DNA of 64,000 nt from Turicibacter sp. TJ11 (GTDB lineage: Bacteria > Bacillota_I > Bacilli_A > MOL361 > Turicibacteraceae). The position numbers and the translations under genes were made by a program. Each line of letters begins with the position of its first letter. The first letter of the stretch is position 1. The notes below the pieces were generated by a model, which saw only the letters and a list, made by a program, of their open reading frames with translations, was not told the origin of the DNA and did not search any database. The stretch covers positions 893,861 to 957,860 of the forward strand of contig NZ_CP069349.1 of NCBI RefSeq assembly GCF_021497505.1. Direction: 5' to 3'. Shown piece by piece: positions 29,282 through 39,040 of this stretch.

Positions 29282-30325
29282 TTAATCACCTAACAATCCC
29301 TGACGATGCATATAATAAGCAATTTGTACACTGTTTAAGGCGGCTCCTTTTAAGATGTTATCTGCGACAACCCAAAAGTGAATAACATTTTCTTCGTCTA
29401 AGTCTTTTCTAATTCTTCCAACAAAGACCTCATCACAATGGGCAATATAAGCAGGCATCGGATATTCTTGATGATGAATATCATCGCGTACGATAACACC
29501 TTCACTCTCTTTAAATAATTGAATCACTTGATCTTTATTCTCAACCGCTTTTTTTAGTTTAACAGTTGTAGCGACACTATGACCATAACGCACAGGCACA
29601 CGAACACACGTCGCATTTACTTTAATCGTATCATCATCTAATATTTTATGCGTTTCGTTAATCATTTTTAGTTCTTCTTTTGTATAGCCATTTGGCATAA
29701 AGACATCAATTTGTGGAATGACATTATGAGCCATCTGATAATAACGTTGATCCGAACGTGCAGGTAAGATTTGTGGTTCATATGACGGATCGATTAATTC
29801 CTGGTCATACTCATACAAGGCTTTTGCTCCAGCTCCTGAAATGGCTTGGTAAGTCGAAACATTAACAGATTCAATTCCATACACTTCAACTAACGGTTTT
29901 AAGGCAACCACCAACTGAATGGTTGAACAGTTTGGATTTGCAATTAATCGAGTGTCTTTTGATAACACATGGGCATTCACTTCGGGAACAACTAATGGGA
30001 TATTAGGATCCATTCGAAAAGCACTCGTATTATCAATTACAACGGCTCCACTGTTAACCGCAATGGGAGCATACTCTAATGAAACATCTCCTCCCGCACT
30101 AAAAAAAGCTAAGTCAATTCCTTCAAAAGAGTCTTTATTTAATTCTTCGATCACAAGTGATTGTCCTTTAAACATTAACGTTTTTCCAGCTGAACGTTTA
30201 GATGCAAGCAATCGTAACGACGCAACAGGAATGGGATAACGTTCTAATGTCTGAATCAGACTTCTCCCTACTTCACCACTAGCTCCAACAATAGCGACTT
30301 TATATCCTTTTTGATCCACATCCAT
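29282..30325 (-). CDS. asd: Aspartate-semialdehyde dehydrogenase
   Basis: About 347 residues. The NADP-binding VAIVGASGEVGRSL is at the N-terminus; the catalytic cysteine lies in IANPNCSTIQ, and the substrate region includes QAISGAGAKALYEY and the late VRYGHS motif. The ATG at 30325 overlaps the dpaA stop (TGATG); a GTG at 30319 sits 8 nt from the AAGGAG and is an equally good start. Second enzyme of the aspartate pathway, supplying DapA. Confidence 0.95.
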   Translation of the reverse strand: MDVDQKGYKVAIVGASGEVGRSLIQTLERYPIPVASLRLLASKRSAGKTLMFKGQSLVIEELNKDSFEGIDLAFFSAGGDVSLEYAPIAVNSGAVVIDNTSAFRMDPNIPLVVPEVNAHVLSKDTRLIANPNCSTIQLVVALKPLVEVYGIESVNVSTYQAISGAGAKALYEYDQELIDPSYEPQILPARSDQRYYQMAHNVIPQIDVFMPNGYTKEELKMINETHKILDDDTIKVNATCVRVPVRYGHSVATTVKLKKAVENKDQVIQLFKESEGVIVRDDIHHQEYPMPAYIAHCDEVFVGRIRKDLDEENVIHFWVVADNILKGAALNSVQIAYYMHRQGLLGD

Positions 30326-31155
30326 CACTCCTTTTTCCCATTTAAAGCGATGTAATCTCTCACAAAACGGAATAAGTAATAAGCAGCCGTTTTTGGTGCT
30401 ACTATACTTGGGAGTGCTCCTGCTAATTCTGCTTGAATGCCTAGTTGTTTCGCATAATCAAAGTCTACTCCACCAGGTTTACTACTAACATCCATAATAT
30501 AACAATTTTTATTGACGTGATCTAATGCTTTTTCATCAAGAACTAATGCAGGAACTGTATTAACAATGACATCGTAATGTTGTAAGTCTTCCACCATTAG
30601 ATCGACATGAATAGGTTGTAATCCCATTTCGAATAAACGCGCTTCGTCTCTTTTTTTTCTAAATGTTACACTTACATAGGCTCCTAATGCTTTTAAATCA
30701 CGAGCAATTGTTAATGAAGTTCGACCGGAACCAATGACTAAAATTTCGGCTTGATGAATTGTAATATCTGTATTTTTAATAATGTTGTAAATCACGCCTT
30801 CTGCGGTTGGAATTGAATTATAAATCGCAACTTCATCGTAATCAAAAATAACTTCACATTTTCTTGGAACTTTTGTTAATAATTCCATTAATTTTGGATA
30901 TCGAATTGGTGTTAAAATCACACAATCTTCAGGTAAACTTAACAACACTTCTTCTGTTAATCGTAAGTGTGTGTTAGCAATTTGCCCGCTTTCACTAATT
31001 CCACCAAAGGGTAAAATAAAATAATGAGTTTCTTTTAAAATATGAAAATCAAAGCTCACCGAATCACGATGATACTGAACCAAATCTAAACCACCGTCTC
31101 GAATATACTCAGATAAATAATTCATCCGTTTGTCGTTGTTTATGAGCAATATCAT
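30325..31155 (-). CDS. dpaA: Dipicolinate synthase subunit A (SpoVFA)
   Basis: A 276-residue Rossmann protein. ILVIGSGRTSLTIARDLKALGA is the nucleotide-binding fold, and the DPA synthase N-terminal domain with ILPFGGISESGQI precedes it. SSKPGGVDFDYAK and ALPSIVAPKTAAYYL are typical of DpaA. In the mother cell it oxidises the DapA product to dipicolinic acid. In B. subtilis dpaB (flavoprotein subunit) follows dpaA; here asd follows directly with a 1-base overlap, so dpaB is missing from this locus. A sigma-K-like promoter lies about 33 nt upstream. Confidence 0.92.
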   Translation of the reverse strand: MILLINNDKRMNYLSEYIRDGGLDLVQYHRDSVSFDFHILKETHYFILPFGGISESGQIANTHLRLTEEVLLSLPEDCVILTPIRYPKLMELLTKVPRKCEVIFDYDEVAIYNSIPTAEGVIYNIIKNTDITIHQAEILVIGSGRTSLTIARDLKALGAYVSVTFRKKRDEARLFEMGLQPIHVDLMVEDLQHYDVIVNTVPALVLDEKALDHVNKNCYIMDVSSKPGGVDFDYAKQLGIQAELAGALPSIVAPKTAAYYLFRFVRDYIALNGKKE

Positions 31156-31187
31156 AATAACCACCTACCTCCTATCTTCTTACGTTG

Positions 31188-31215
31188 TATTTTATGAAAC
31201 TACAAAGGTAGTGGT
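31188..31215 (-). promoter_or_regulatory. Possible sigma-K promoter of dpaA
   Basis: CATAAAATA (plus 31188-31196 read on the minus strand) matches the sigma-K -10 CATAnnnTA, with ACC (31213-31215) 16 nt upstream as -35. spoVFA is sigma-K dependent in B. subtilis. Confidence 0.55.
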
Positions 31216-31245
31216 GACATTTATCCGCTCATTGTTCAAGAATGC

Positions 31246-31282
31246 AAAAAAGCAACCCTTCTAACGAAGCGTTGCTTTTTTT
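31246..31282 (-). terminator. Terminator after ylxY
   Basis: AAAAAGCAAC stem with GTTGCTTTTT and T-run on the minus strand; ends the ylxY transcript before the dpaA promoter. Confidence 0.8.
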
Positions 31283-31283
31283 A

Positions 31284-32216
31284 TTAACTACATTCAGGTC
31301 TTGTGCCCTTAACCATCTCATCAATCGTTTTAAATTGATAACCCTTTTCTTTAAGTTGAGTAATCATTGACTCAAGGGCTAATACAGTTTCTGGTTTTGG
31401 ATGCATTAAAACTAACATTCCAGGTTCTAGTTTTTTTAGCACTCGATTGACTAATACATCAGCGCTATCACCTTTCCAGTCAATCGTATCGGCCGTCCAC
31501 ATAATGGTATACATTCCTTCATCATAAGCAGCTTTTAACGTACGATCATTAAACTCTCCTGCTGGTGGCGCAAAGTAAATGATAGGTTCATTGATAATTG
31601 AACTTAAAACATCATTCGTTTTTTTAATTTCATCAACATATTGTTCATAAGTAAAACCACCCCAACGTGACGGGTGTGAATACGAGTGATTTCCAATGAC
31701 ATGTCCATCATTATATAACTTCAACACTTGGTTTTTATGATTTTCAGCATAACGTCCTTCCATAAAAAAGTTCGCTCGAACACCTAGACGATCTAAAATC
31801 GTTATCATCTTATCCAGTTCTTCTTCACCCCATGCTACATTGATGAGTAAAGAGACGTAAGCACCTTGTTCATTTCCTTTATAAATCGGTTCAGCACGAT
31901 ACTGCTCTGCTTCTTCTTTTAATGGGATTCGTTTGCACACTACAAGAGAGGGATCAAATCCTCCATTTAATAACATATTATTATAAGACAGTTCGTAATC
32001 GACTTCCGCACCTTCTAATCCAGGGATAAACTTCCACACATCATCAAGTCGGGGTTCAACGGGCTCAAATCGATGAGTTTCCATATAGTCTGTTAACTGA
32101 ACATGAAGATCAGTCTTTATATTAGAAACAGGATAAGCTTTATGATAAAAATTAACACCGATGACGAGTGTCATATAAGTCGCAATTCCTAAGATTGCTC
32201 CTATTTTTTGTTTCAC
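31284..32216 (-). CDS. ylxY: YlxY-type polysaccharide deacetylase-like protein
   Basis: About 310 residues with one N-terminal membrane anchor (IGAILGIATYMTLVIGVNF) and an extracellular NodB-type domain. The usual TFDDGP motif is replaced by SLLINVAWGEEEL, so the first catalytic Asp pair is absent; the metal-site HxxxH is kept (GNHSYSHP), as is YFAPPAGEFN. The same changes occur in B. subtilis YlxY, so the family may not be an active deacetylase. GTG at 32216 is preferred, as the earlier GTG (32225) forms the AGAGGTG binding site. Gene order pnp-ylxY is as in Bacillus. Confidence 0.85.
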   Translation of the reverse strand: MKQKIGAILGIATYMTLVIGVNFYHKAYPVSNIKTDLHVQLTDYMETHRFEPVEPRLDDVWKFIPGLEGAEVDYELSYNNMLLNGGFDPSLVVCKRIPLKEEAEQYRAEPIYKGNEQGAYVSLLINVAWGEEELDKMITILDRLGVRANFFMEGRYAENHKNQVLKLYNDGHVIGNHSYSHPSRWGGFTYEQYVDEIKKTNDVLSSIINEPIIYFAPPAGEFNDRTLKAAYDEGMYTIMWTADTIDWKGDSADVLVNRVLKKLEPGMLVLMHPKPETVLALESMITQLKEKGYQFKTIDEMVKGTRPECS

Positions 32217-32379
32217 AACTTTCACCTCTAGTTCTACACGCGGTTTACTTATTATTATTGTGCCACTTTTCGCCTGAATTTATTCATTTTTAACACATTT
32301 TCTGCTTACTGTTAGTATAATCACCATCAGAAAACGTTTTATAATTTTAAAGTTAACGCCTTGATTAAATGCTTAACAA

Positions 32380-32405
32380 AAAAATCTCGCCATAGGCGAG
32401 ATTTT
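32380..32405 (-). terminator. Terminator after pnp
   Basis: Stem AAATCTCGCC with GGCGAGATTT and a 3-nt loop, T-run on the minus strand. Confidence 0.85.
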
Positions 32406-32407
32406 AA

Positions 32408-34522
32408 CTATTCTGCTGCTTTTGTTTCTTGTCCTTGTTCTTTCATTGCTTCTTTACGTGATAAATTCACACGTCCACGATCATCAACTTCTGTTACTTT
32501 AACATAAATTTGATCACCAACCGCAACAACGTCTTCTGTTTTAGCGACACGTTCTTCGGCTAATTGAGAAATGTGAACTAATCCATCTTGTCCAGGGAAA
32601 ATTTCTACGAACGCACCAAACTTCTCGATACGAACAACTTTTCCTAAATAAATTTTACCAACTTCAACTTCACGAACGATGTCTTCAATCATTGCAACGG
32701 CTTGATTAATATTTTCAGTTGTATCATGTAAGATATAAACTGTTCCATCTTGTTCGATATCAATTTTAACCCCTGTTTTATCGATGATTTCATTGATTTG
32801 TTTTCCACCTGGGCCAATGACATCGCGAATTTTATCAACTTTAATCGTCATCACTCTGATTTTTGGCGCATGAGCTGATAAGTCTTGACGCGTTTCAGCA
32901 ATCGTTCCTAACATATGGTTTAAAATTTGCATACGTCCAACTTTAGCTTGTTGAAGTGCTTCTTCTAAAATTTCACGGCTTAATCCTTCAATCTTAATGT
33001 CCATTTGTAAAGCTGTTACACCTTTTGAAGTTCCCGCTACTTTAAAGTCCATATCACCTAAGTGATCTTCCATTCCTTGAATGTCCGTTAAGACTGTATA
33101 GTTTTCACCTTTTTTAACAAGTCCCATCGCGATTCCAGCAACCGGTGCTTTGATTGGTACACCTGCAGCCATTAACGCCATCGTTGACGCACAAATTGAG
33201 GCTTGTGACGTTGAACCATTTGATTCTAATACCTCAGATACTAAACGAACCGTATATGGGAATTCTTTTTCTGATGGCATGACTTGTTTTAAGGCACGCT
33301 CACCTAAAGCTCCGTGACCGATTTCACGACGACCTGGTGCTCCATAACGTCCTGTTTCTCCAACTGAGAATGGTGGGAAGTTGTAGTGGTGCATGAAGCG
33401 TTTTGTTTCTTCAACTTCTAATCCATCTAACATTTGGTGTTCATTTAAGGCACCTAATGTACAAATTGATAACGCTTGTGTTTGCCCACGTGTGAATAAA
33501 GCCGATCCGTGTGTACGAGGTAATAAATCAACACGAGAAGAAAGTGGACGAATTTCATCAATTTTTCGACCATCAGGACGAACTTTTTCATCTGTAATTA
33601 GACGACGGACTTCTTCTTTAACGATTTTATTTAAAACTTCTTTCACTTGTTTTAATTCTTTATCTGTTGCTTCTTCGGCTTCAAATACTTCTAATACACG
33701 AGTATTAACTGCATCAATTGCTTCTTGACGCGCATGTTTTTCAACGACTTGAATCGCGGCTAACATATCTGCCTCTGCCATTTCACGAACACGAGCATTA
33801 ATCGTTGGATCAACTTCATATAAGTTTAACTCCATTTTTTCTTTTCCGATTTCAGCTACAATTTGTTCTTGGAATGAAATGATTTGTTTAATCGCCTCAT
33901 GACCAAACATAATTGCTTCTAACATGTCTTCTTCTGTCACTTCTTTTGCACCAGCTTCAACCATGTTAACTGCATCTTTTGTTCCTGCCACCGTTAAGTC
34001 GATATCTGATTGCTCTAACTGTTCAACCGTTGGGTTTAAAACGAACTCTCCATTGACACGTCCAACAATCACTCCAGCAATCGGTCCTTCAAAAGGAATG
34101 TCTGAAATTGATAACGATAAAGATGAACCAATCATCGCTGATACTTCAGGTGAGTTATCATGATCCACACTCATAACGTAGTTGATTACTTGAACATCGT
34201 TACGGAATCCATCTGGGAATAACGGACGAATTGGACGGTCAATTAAGCGTCCCGCTAAAATGGCATGCTCGCTTGGACGACCTTCACGTTTAATAAATCC
34301 ACCTGGAACTTTACCAACCGCGTAAAGACGTTCTTCATATCCAATGGTTAATGGGAAAAAATCTATATCTTTAGGTTCTTTTGAAGCAACACATGTTGAT
34401 AAAACAACTGTATCACCATAACGTACTAAAACCGAAGCATTCGCTTGTTTTGCTAGTTCACCAATTTCAAATGTTAACGGGCGGCCAGCTAATTCAAACG
34501 AATAAACGTGTTTATCTGACAT
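32408..34522 (-). CDS. pnp: Polynucleotide phosphorylase
   Basis: A 704-residue 3'-5' exoribonuclease. Two RNase PH domains are seen (first with [17 protein letters not shown] and [19 protein letters not shown]; second with [10 protein letters not shown] and [10 protein letters not shown]), then a KH domain ([20 protein letters not shown]) and an S1 domain ([20 protein letters not shown]). AAGGAG lies 8 nt before ATG. Located after rpsO, as in Bacillus; works with RNase J in mRNA turnover. Confidence 0.97.
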   Translation of the reverse strand: MSDKHVYSFELAGRPLTFEIGELAKQANASVLVRYGDTVVLSTCVASKEPKDIDFFPLTIGYEERLYAVGKVPGGFIKREGRPSEHAILAGRLIDRPIRPLFPDGFRNDVQVINYVMSVDHDNSPEVSAMIGSSLSLSISDIPFEGPIAGVIVGRVNGEFVLNPTVEQLEQSDIDLTVAGTKDAVNMVEAGAKEVTEEDMLEAIMFGHEAIKQIISFQEQIVAEIGKEKMELNLYEVDPTINARVREMAEADMLAAIQVVEKHARQEAIDAVNTRVLEVFEAEEATDKELKQVKEVLNKIVKEEVRRLITDEKVRPDGRKIDEIRPLSSRVDLLPRTHGSALFTRGQTQALSICTLGALNEHQMLDGLEVEETKRFMHHYNFPPFSVGETGRYGAPGRREIGHGALGERALKQVMPSEKEFPYTVRLVSEVLESNGSTSQASICASTMALMAAGVPIKAPVAGIAMGLVKKGENYTVLTDIQGMEDHLGDMDFKVAGTSKGVTALQMDIKIEGLSREILEEALQQAKVGRMQILNHMLGTIAETRQDLSAHAPKIRVMTIKVDKIRDVIGPGGKQINEIIDKTGVKIDIEQDGTVYILHDTTENINQAVAMIEDIVREVEVGKIYLGKVVRIEKFGAFVEIFPGQDGLVHISQLAEERVAKTEDVVAVGDQIYVKVTEVDDRGRVNLSRKEAMKEQGQETKAAE

Positions 34523-34741
34523 ATATATTACTCCTTCATTTTCTACATTTATATTTATTCTTTTCTATCATACCATAAGCAAATAATTTAAAGAAATAAT
34601 TTTTTTCATATTCATCCCTAATTTGGCAACTTAAATAAAATTCTGCTTAAAAATACCCTTTTCTCTTGTTTTCTTACTTAATGACCTTTTTATTATAGAC
34701 ATTCTTTGCTTGATTTATCAGTGTCTATCTCATCCTATGAT

Positions 34742-34775
34742 AAAAAAAGGAACCTTCAGATGAAGGTTCCTTTCA
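34742..34775 (-). terminator. Terminator after rpsO
   Basis: Stem AAGGAACCTTCA with TGAAGGTTCCTT and T-run on the minus strand. It may let rpsO and pnp be expressed separately. Confidence 0.85.
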
Positions 34776-34776
34776 A

Positions 34777-35046
34777 TTAGCGACGTAATCCTAAACGCTC
34801 GATTAATGTAGCGTAACGGTTGATGTCTTTGTTACGTAAGTAAGTTAATAAGTTACGACGTTTACCAACCATACGTAATAATCCACGACGTGAATGATGG
34901 TCATGTTTGTGTTGTTTTAAGTGATCGTTTAAACGATTGATTTCAGCAGTTAAAACTGCGATTTGTACTTCTGGAGAACCTGTATCTCCTTCGTGTACTG
35001 CGTAAGCTTTGATGATTTCTTGTTTTTCTACTTTAGAAATAGCCAT
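34777..35046 (-). CDS. rpsO: 30S ribosomal protein S15
   Basis: An 89-residue protein with the full S15 pattern: [39 protein letters not shown] and LIERLGLR. Binds 16S rRNA helix 22 region and S6/S18 during assembly. AGGAGG lies before ATG. The leader between its promoter and ATG could carry S15 autoregulation as known in other bacteria. Confidence 0.98.
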   Translation of the reverse strand: MAISKVEKQEIIKAYAVHEGDTGSPEVQIAVLTAEINRLNDHLKQHKHDHHSRRGLLRMVGKRRNLLTYLRNKDINRYATLIERLGLRR

Positions 35047-35128
35047 TACTATTACCTCCTGTAATTCTTATAGATACGCCTTAATCCAAGCCAATCGCTG
35101 GAGGAGCTAAAAGCATAGAATAAGGACA
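35047..35128 (-). promoter_or_regulatory. rpsO leader, possible S15 autoregulatory region
   Basis: About 80 nt of leader on the minus strand contains short complementary stretches around GCTCCTCCAGCG and GGCTTGG. Ribosomal protein S15 leaders in Firmicutes fold into a site that mimics the rRNA target; I cannot assign a known class from sequence alone. Confidence 0.35.
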
Positions 35129-35134
35129 TGTTTA

Positions 35135-35162
35135 ATTGTATCATAATTTTTAATTAATTCAA
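35135..35162 (-). promoter_or_regulatory. Promoter of rpsO
   Basis: TTGAAT (35157-35162), 16-nt spacer, TACAAT (35135-35140) on the minus strand, overlapping the end of ribF. Confidence 0.55.
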
Positions 35163-36080
35163 GTTTAATTTAAAATAACTTCTGACATAATGTCGATCAT
35201 GATCTAATTGTGTCATCAATTCTTCGATAGAAGCAAATTTTTTCTCTTCACGTAAATAGTGATCAAACGAAAGAGTGATGTCTTTTCCATAAATGTCATC
35301 TTCAAAGTTGAAAATATTCGTTTCAATGCAAATTTGATCATTAAAATTAAAGGTTGGGTTATGACCAATGTTACACATTCCAAAATAATGCTTTCCTTCA
35401 ACTTCAACCTTCACCGCATAAACACCATTTTTAGGAATGACATATGCTTCACTTAGCTTAAGATTCGCGGTTGGAAAGCCAATTTCACGCCCACGTTGTT
35501 GTCCCGTCACTACCGTTCCATGTAATTGATAAGGACGACCAAGCATTTGAGTCACTTTCTCAATATGACCATCTGATAAATAGCGTTTAATCTCTGTTGC
35601 CCCGATCTTCTCACCCTCTAACTCACATTTAGCAGTGACATTTAAGGTAAAAGATTCAGCGTAAGTGGCTAATAACGCAACATCACCTTCACCTTTTCGG
35701 CCAAATCGAAAGTCAAAACCAGTTGAGACATGAGCCACGCCTTGGTTAATTAAATACTGTTCAATAAAATCCGTCGCTTCCATATTAGCTAACACTTCAT
35801 CAAACGGTAAAATAATTAATTCATCCACCCCAAGTTTTGTTAACAGGCGAACCTTCTCTTGATAAGGCGTCAATAGACGATTACTCGTTAACTTTTTTAA
35901 AAAGACATTCGGACTTGGTGAAAACGTCATGACAGCACTTCGTATTTGATGCGTCTTCGCATAACTGACCGCTTCTTCAATAACTGCTTGATGGCCAAGA
36001 TGCAATCCATCAAAATATCCTAAGGCAACAGAGATTGGTGTTGTTAATTTCTTTGTTAAATTTAAACGTATCACTTCCAT
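35154..36080 (-). CDS. ribF: Bifunctional riboflavin kinase / FAD synthetase
   Basis: A 308-residue enzyme making FMN and FAD. The N-terminal adenylyltransferase domain has GYFDGLHLGHQAVI and the STGFDFRFGRKGEG segment. The C-terminal kinase domain has GTVVTGQQRGREIGFPTANL and NIGHNPTF. 12 nt after truB, so co-transcribed; rpsO follows with its own promoter. Confidence 0.96.
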   Translation of the reverse strand: MEVIRLNLTKKLTTPISVALGYFDGLHLGHQAVIEEAVSYAKTHQIRSAVMTFSPSPNVFLKKLTSNRLLTPYQEKVRLLTKLGVDELIILPFDEVLANMEATDFIEQYLINQGVAHVSTGFDFRFGRKGEGDVALLATYAESFTLNVTAKCELEGEKIGATEIKRYLSDGHIEKVTQMLGRPYQLHGTVVTGQQRGREIGFPTANLKLSEAYVIPKNGVYAVKVEVEGKHYFGMCNIGHNPTFNFNDQICIETNIFNFEDDIYGKDITLSFDHYLREEKKFASIEELMTQLDHDRHYVRSYFKLNLN

Positions 36081-36092
36081 CTAACTCACTTC

Positions 36093-36992
36093 CTAAAAGA
36101 AGCCCCTCATTGATCGATAGATATCATTGGTTGGGTGCTTTTCGTATACTGCTAAACATTGGCCATTTTGATTAAACAGTGCGACTGGCGAATGTTTCGT
36201 ATGATTCACTTGCTTTGGATATAATTGTACGCCATTACGTACTAATTTTTCAACCCATGAATCCACTATAACGGATGGAAAGTCTGCCATTGCCTCTTCA
36301 AGTGTTAATAATGTTAAGGTTTCCTGTTCCACTTTTTCTTTAAATGCATCAATGGTTAAACAATCCGAAATTTTAAATACACCTGAGGCAATGCGTCGTA
36401 AATGAGACATATGTGCCGGATAACCTAACTTTTCACCAATCGTTACTGCAACCGTACGAACAAATAATCCTTTACTTCCTTTGACACGGAAACTAAATTT
36501 AACACATCCATCCTCTGTTTGATGAAGATCACCTAACAGTTCCAGTTCATAAATCGTTACTTCACGTTGAGGACGCTCGACCTCAATTCCTGCGCGCGCA
36601 TATTCATATAACTTTTTACCGTTTACTTTAACCGCTGAATACATCGGTGGCACTTGGATACTAGTTCCTAACATACTTTTTAAAACATCTAATACTTCTT
36701 CTTTTGTCATCACACGATCGACTACTTTTTTCTCAACCACGTCACCATCTGCATCTTCAGTCGTTGTAGAAAATCCGATGGTTACTTCACCTAAATACTC
36801 TTTTTCGTTGGCTGTTAAAAATTGTGAAATCTTAGTCGCGCGTCCGACACAAATAGGTAAAACACCTGTGACACTTGGATCTAATGTTCCTGTATGCCCT
36901 ACTTTTTTTGTTTTTAATACTTTACGGACTATATTGACACAATCATGTGACGTCATTCCTGCTGGTTTATCTAGCAATAATACCCCGTCCAT
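36093..36992 (-). CDS. truB: tRNA pseudouridine-55 synthase TruB
   Basis: A 299-residue pseudouridine synthase acting on the T-loop. The catalytic Asp is D38 in VGHTGTLDPSVTGVLP; DKPAGMTSHD, the KEYLG region and VKGSKGLFVRTVA are typical. A PUA-like C-terminal part follows. GAGGTGA lies 3 nt before ATG. In Bacillus truB follows infB-rbfA; here hemW precedes it, so two conserved blocks are joined at this point. Confidence 0.96.
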   Translation of the reverse strand: MDGVLLLDKPAGMTSHDCVNIVRKVLKTKKVGHTGTLDPSVTGVLPICVGRATKISQFLTANEKEYLGEVTIGFSTTTEDADGDVVEKKVVDRVMTKEEVLDVLKSMLGTSIQVPPMYSAVKVNGKKLYEYARAGIEVERPQREVTIYELELLGDLHQTEDGCVKFSFRVKGSKGLFVRTVAVTIGEKLGYPAHMSHLRRIASGVFKISDCLTIDAFKEKVEQETLTLLTLEEAMADFPSVIVDSWVEKLVRNGVQLYPKQVNHTKHSPVALFNQNGQCLAVYEKHPTNDIYRSMRGFF

Positions 36993-37012
36993 AGTTCACC
37001 TCATTACTTTCT

Positions 37013-38149
37013 TTAAATCGATAATAAAAACTGTTCAAATACATCATTTGCCATTAATAACCCTTGACTCGTTAAACAAATCCGATCATCTATTCGTTTT
37101 AAATCGCCCGCTTCGATTAATTTAGAGAGGGCTTCATGATATAACGCGTCGACATCGACACGATATTTAGTTGAAATCTGCTTCAAATTAATTCCATTCA
37201 TTAATCGTAATCCTAAAAACATCTCTTCTTCAATTTTTTCTTCTTGAGAGAGGACATTTGATTCAACGATCGGTAACTTTTGTTCATTTAATGCATCGAT
37301 ATACGCATTAATAGAACGTGTGTTTTGATAACGAACACCATTAATGTAACCATGTGCACCAAGTCCAACGCCAATATATTCTTCATTTTTCCAATACCAT
37401 TGATTATGAAGACTTGGGAATGACTTTGCAAAATTACTAATTTCATAATGCTGATACCCATGCTGTGATAAGGTTTGAATCACCTTCTCATACATCATCG
37501 CTTCAACTTCATTATCAGTCAGCGTTAGTTTATCTTTCATATAAGCTAGATAAAGTTGAGTATGTTCTTCAACAATCAGTGAATAGGCTGAAATATGTTC
37601 AACATCAAGTGCCAGCGCCTCCGCTAAATCAGCCTCTAACTGACTCAGGGTTTGACCCGGAATCGCATAAATTAAATCTAAGTTAATGTTAGTCATTCCC
37701 TGTGATTTTAATAATGAGACCGCTTCTTTGACTTGATGACACTGATGTTTTCGACCAATTCGCTTTAAAAGTTCCTCTTGAAACGTTTGAACGCCTAAAC
37801 TAAAGCGAGAGACTTGTTGTGAAAGTAAGTAGCTCACTTTCTCTTTTGTTAAATTTTCAGGGTTCGCTTCAATCGTAAACTCTTTAATTTGTGGCATATG
37901 GATAGCTTTGTGCAAATAATCAAATAACGGTTGAATTTGTTCCACACTTAAAGCCGTTGGCGTGCCACCACCGATATAAATCGATTGTAAATCATGAAAC
38001 CCAACTTGCTTTTCATAGGCTTTTAATTCTGTTAAAAGTGCTTGAATATATTCCGAATGTCGTTGACCTTGAGTGACTAATTTAGGAAAGTCACAATACG
38101 TGCAAATATGATCACAAAACGGAATATGTATATATAATCCTTTGGCCAT
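37013..38149 (-). CDS. hemW: Radical SAM heme chaperone HemW-like protein
   Basis: A 378-residue radical SAM protein. The cluster motif CxxxCxxC is at C12, C16 and C19 (PFCDHICTYCDFPK), followed by YIGGGTPTAL and the HemW C-terminal domain (EEEMFLGLRLMNG). HemW inserts heme into target enzymes and is not a coproporphyrinogen oxidase, though often labelled so. It lies 9 nt after the PHP phosphatase gene. In B. subtilis lepA and hemW are direct neighbours. Confidence 0.92.
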   Translation of the reverse strand: MAKGLYIHIPFCDHICTYCDFPKLVTQGQRHSEYIQALLTELKAYEKQVGFHDLQSIYIGGGTPTALSVEQIQPLFDYLHKAIHMPQIKEFTIEANPENLTKEKVSYLLSQQVSRFSLGVQTFQEELLKRIGRKHQCHQVKEAVSLLKSQGMTNINLDLIYAIPGQTLSQLEADLAEALALDVEHISAYSLIVEEHTQLYLAYMKDKLTLTDNEVEAMMYEKVIQTLSQHGYQHYEISNFAKSFPSLHNQWYWKNEEYIGVGLGAHGYINGVRYQNTRSINAYIDALNEQKLPIVESNVLSQEEKIEEEMFLGLRLMNGINLKQISTKYRVDVDALYHEALSKLIEAGDLKRIDDRICLTSQGLLMANDVFEQFLLSI

Positions 38150-38158
38150 CAGTCACCT

Positions 38159-38935
38159 CTACAAGCGTTCGATGACATTTAAATTTAAACGTTTTGCCAT
38201 GTCACGCGCCATTTGCATATATTCATCATTTAAGTAAGCGGGATCGTGACAGTCGGAATTGACAACAACTTTAACACTTGGGAATTCAGTGGCAATGATT
38301 GACCAAAATTTTTCTGATGGATACGGATAACGCACACCATCTTCATACGTTTGTTTTTGACGTCGTAATCCATTTGCATTCACTTCTAAAATCACATCGT
38401 TTTCTAATGCAGCCTTACCGATGCGACGAGCAGCTGCTTCACACGCTTCATCAAAACGTGGATAAAGGGTCATGAACACATCAGGATGAGCTAAAATAGC
38501 AAATAACTTAGTAGCCATCGCCTCTTCAATACAGGCCGCATACACTTCAAGTTGTTTAGGTTTCGTAAAATGAAACGCATCTTGAAACTTCCCATCAATT
38601 TCAATGTAATGCTGGGCTAAAATTAAGTAATCCGTTTGCTTTCTTAACTCCACCATATAATCGTAAAGATGTGGGAAATACTCACATTCTAACGCTTTTA
38701 ACACTTTGATTTGTGGATATTTTTTTTGAGCTTGTTCAATATCATTAAAATAAGTCGCTAAATCAGAATAATCCATTCGACGAACTCCCATTTGCGGGAA
38801 GTTTTGATGGGGAGTGTGACAACTCATTCCGATTTCAGCATACTGATGTTTAACTGCTTCTTTGACGTAATCCTCAACATTCCCTTTCGCATGTTTGCAA
38901 CGGTTATGATGAGTATGGTAATTCGTTAACAACAT
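38159..38935 (-). CDS. PHP-domain phosphatase, histidinol-phosphatase (HisK) family
   Basis: A 258-residue PHP domain metal hydrolase. Metal-binding motifs are visible: TNYHTHHNRCKHAKGN at the N-terminus, EIGMSCHTPH, ALECEYFP, LAQHYIE, AILAHPDVF and VVNSDCHDP. Such proteins dephosphorylate histidinol phosphate, but no other his gene is near, so another phosphate ester may be the real substrate. ATG at 38935 is chosen because the GTG upstream is part of the AGAGGTGAG site. It sits between lepA and hemW, probably transcribed with hemW. Confidence 0.82.
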   Translation of the reverse strand: MLLTNYHTHHNRCKHAKGNVEDYVKEAVKHQYAEIGMSCHTPHQNFPQMGVRRMDYSDLATYFNDIEQAQKKYPQIKVLKALECEYFPHLYDYMVELRKQTDYLILAQHYIEIDGKFQDAFHFTKPKQLEVYAACIEEAMATKLFAILAHPDVFMTLYPRFDEACEAAARRIGKAALENDVILEVNANGLRRQKQTYEDGVRYPYPSEKFWSIIATEFPSVKVVVNSDCHDPAYLNDEYMQMARDMAKRLNLNVIERL

Positions 38936-39013
38936 GTTTCTCACCTCTTTTGTTAGTTTATCTTAAATGATCAAAACAATAAATAAACTTACTCTTTTTT
39001 ATTCCCCTTAATA

Positions 39014-39040
39014 GAAAAAGAGAGGTCTTTGCCCTCTCTT
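39014..39040 (-). terminator. Terminator after lepA
   Basis: Stem AGAGAGGGC with GACCTCTCT (imperfect) and a T-run on the minus strand, overlapping the lepA stop. Confidence 0.75.
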
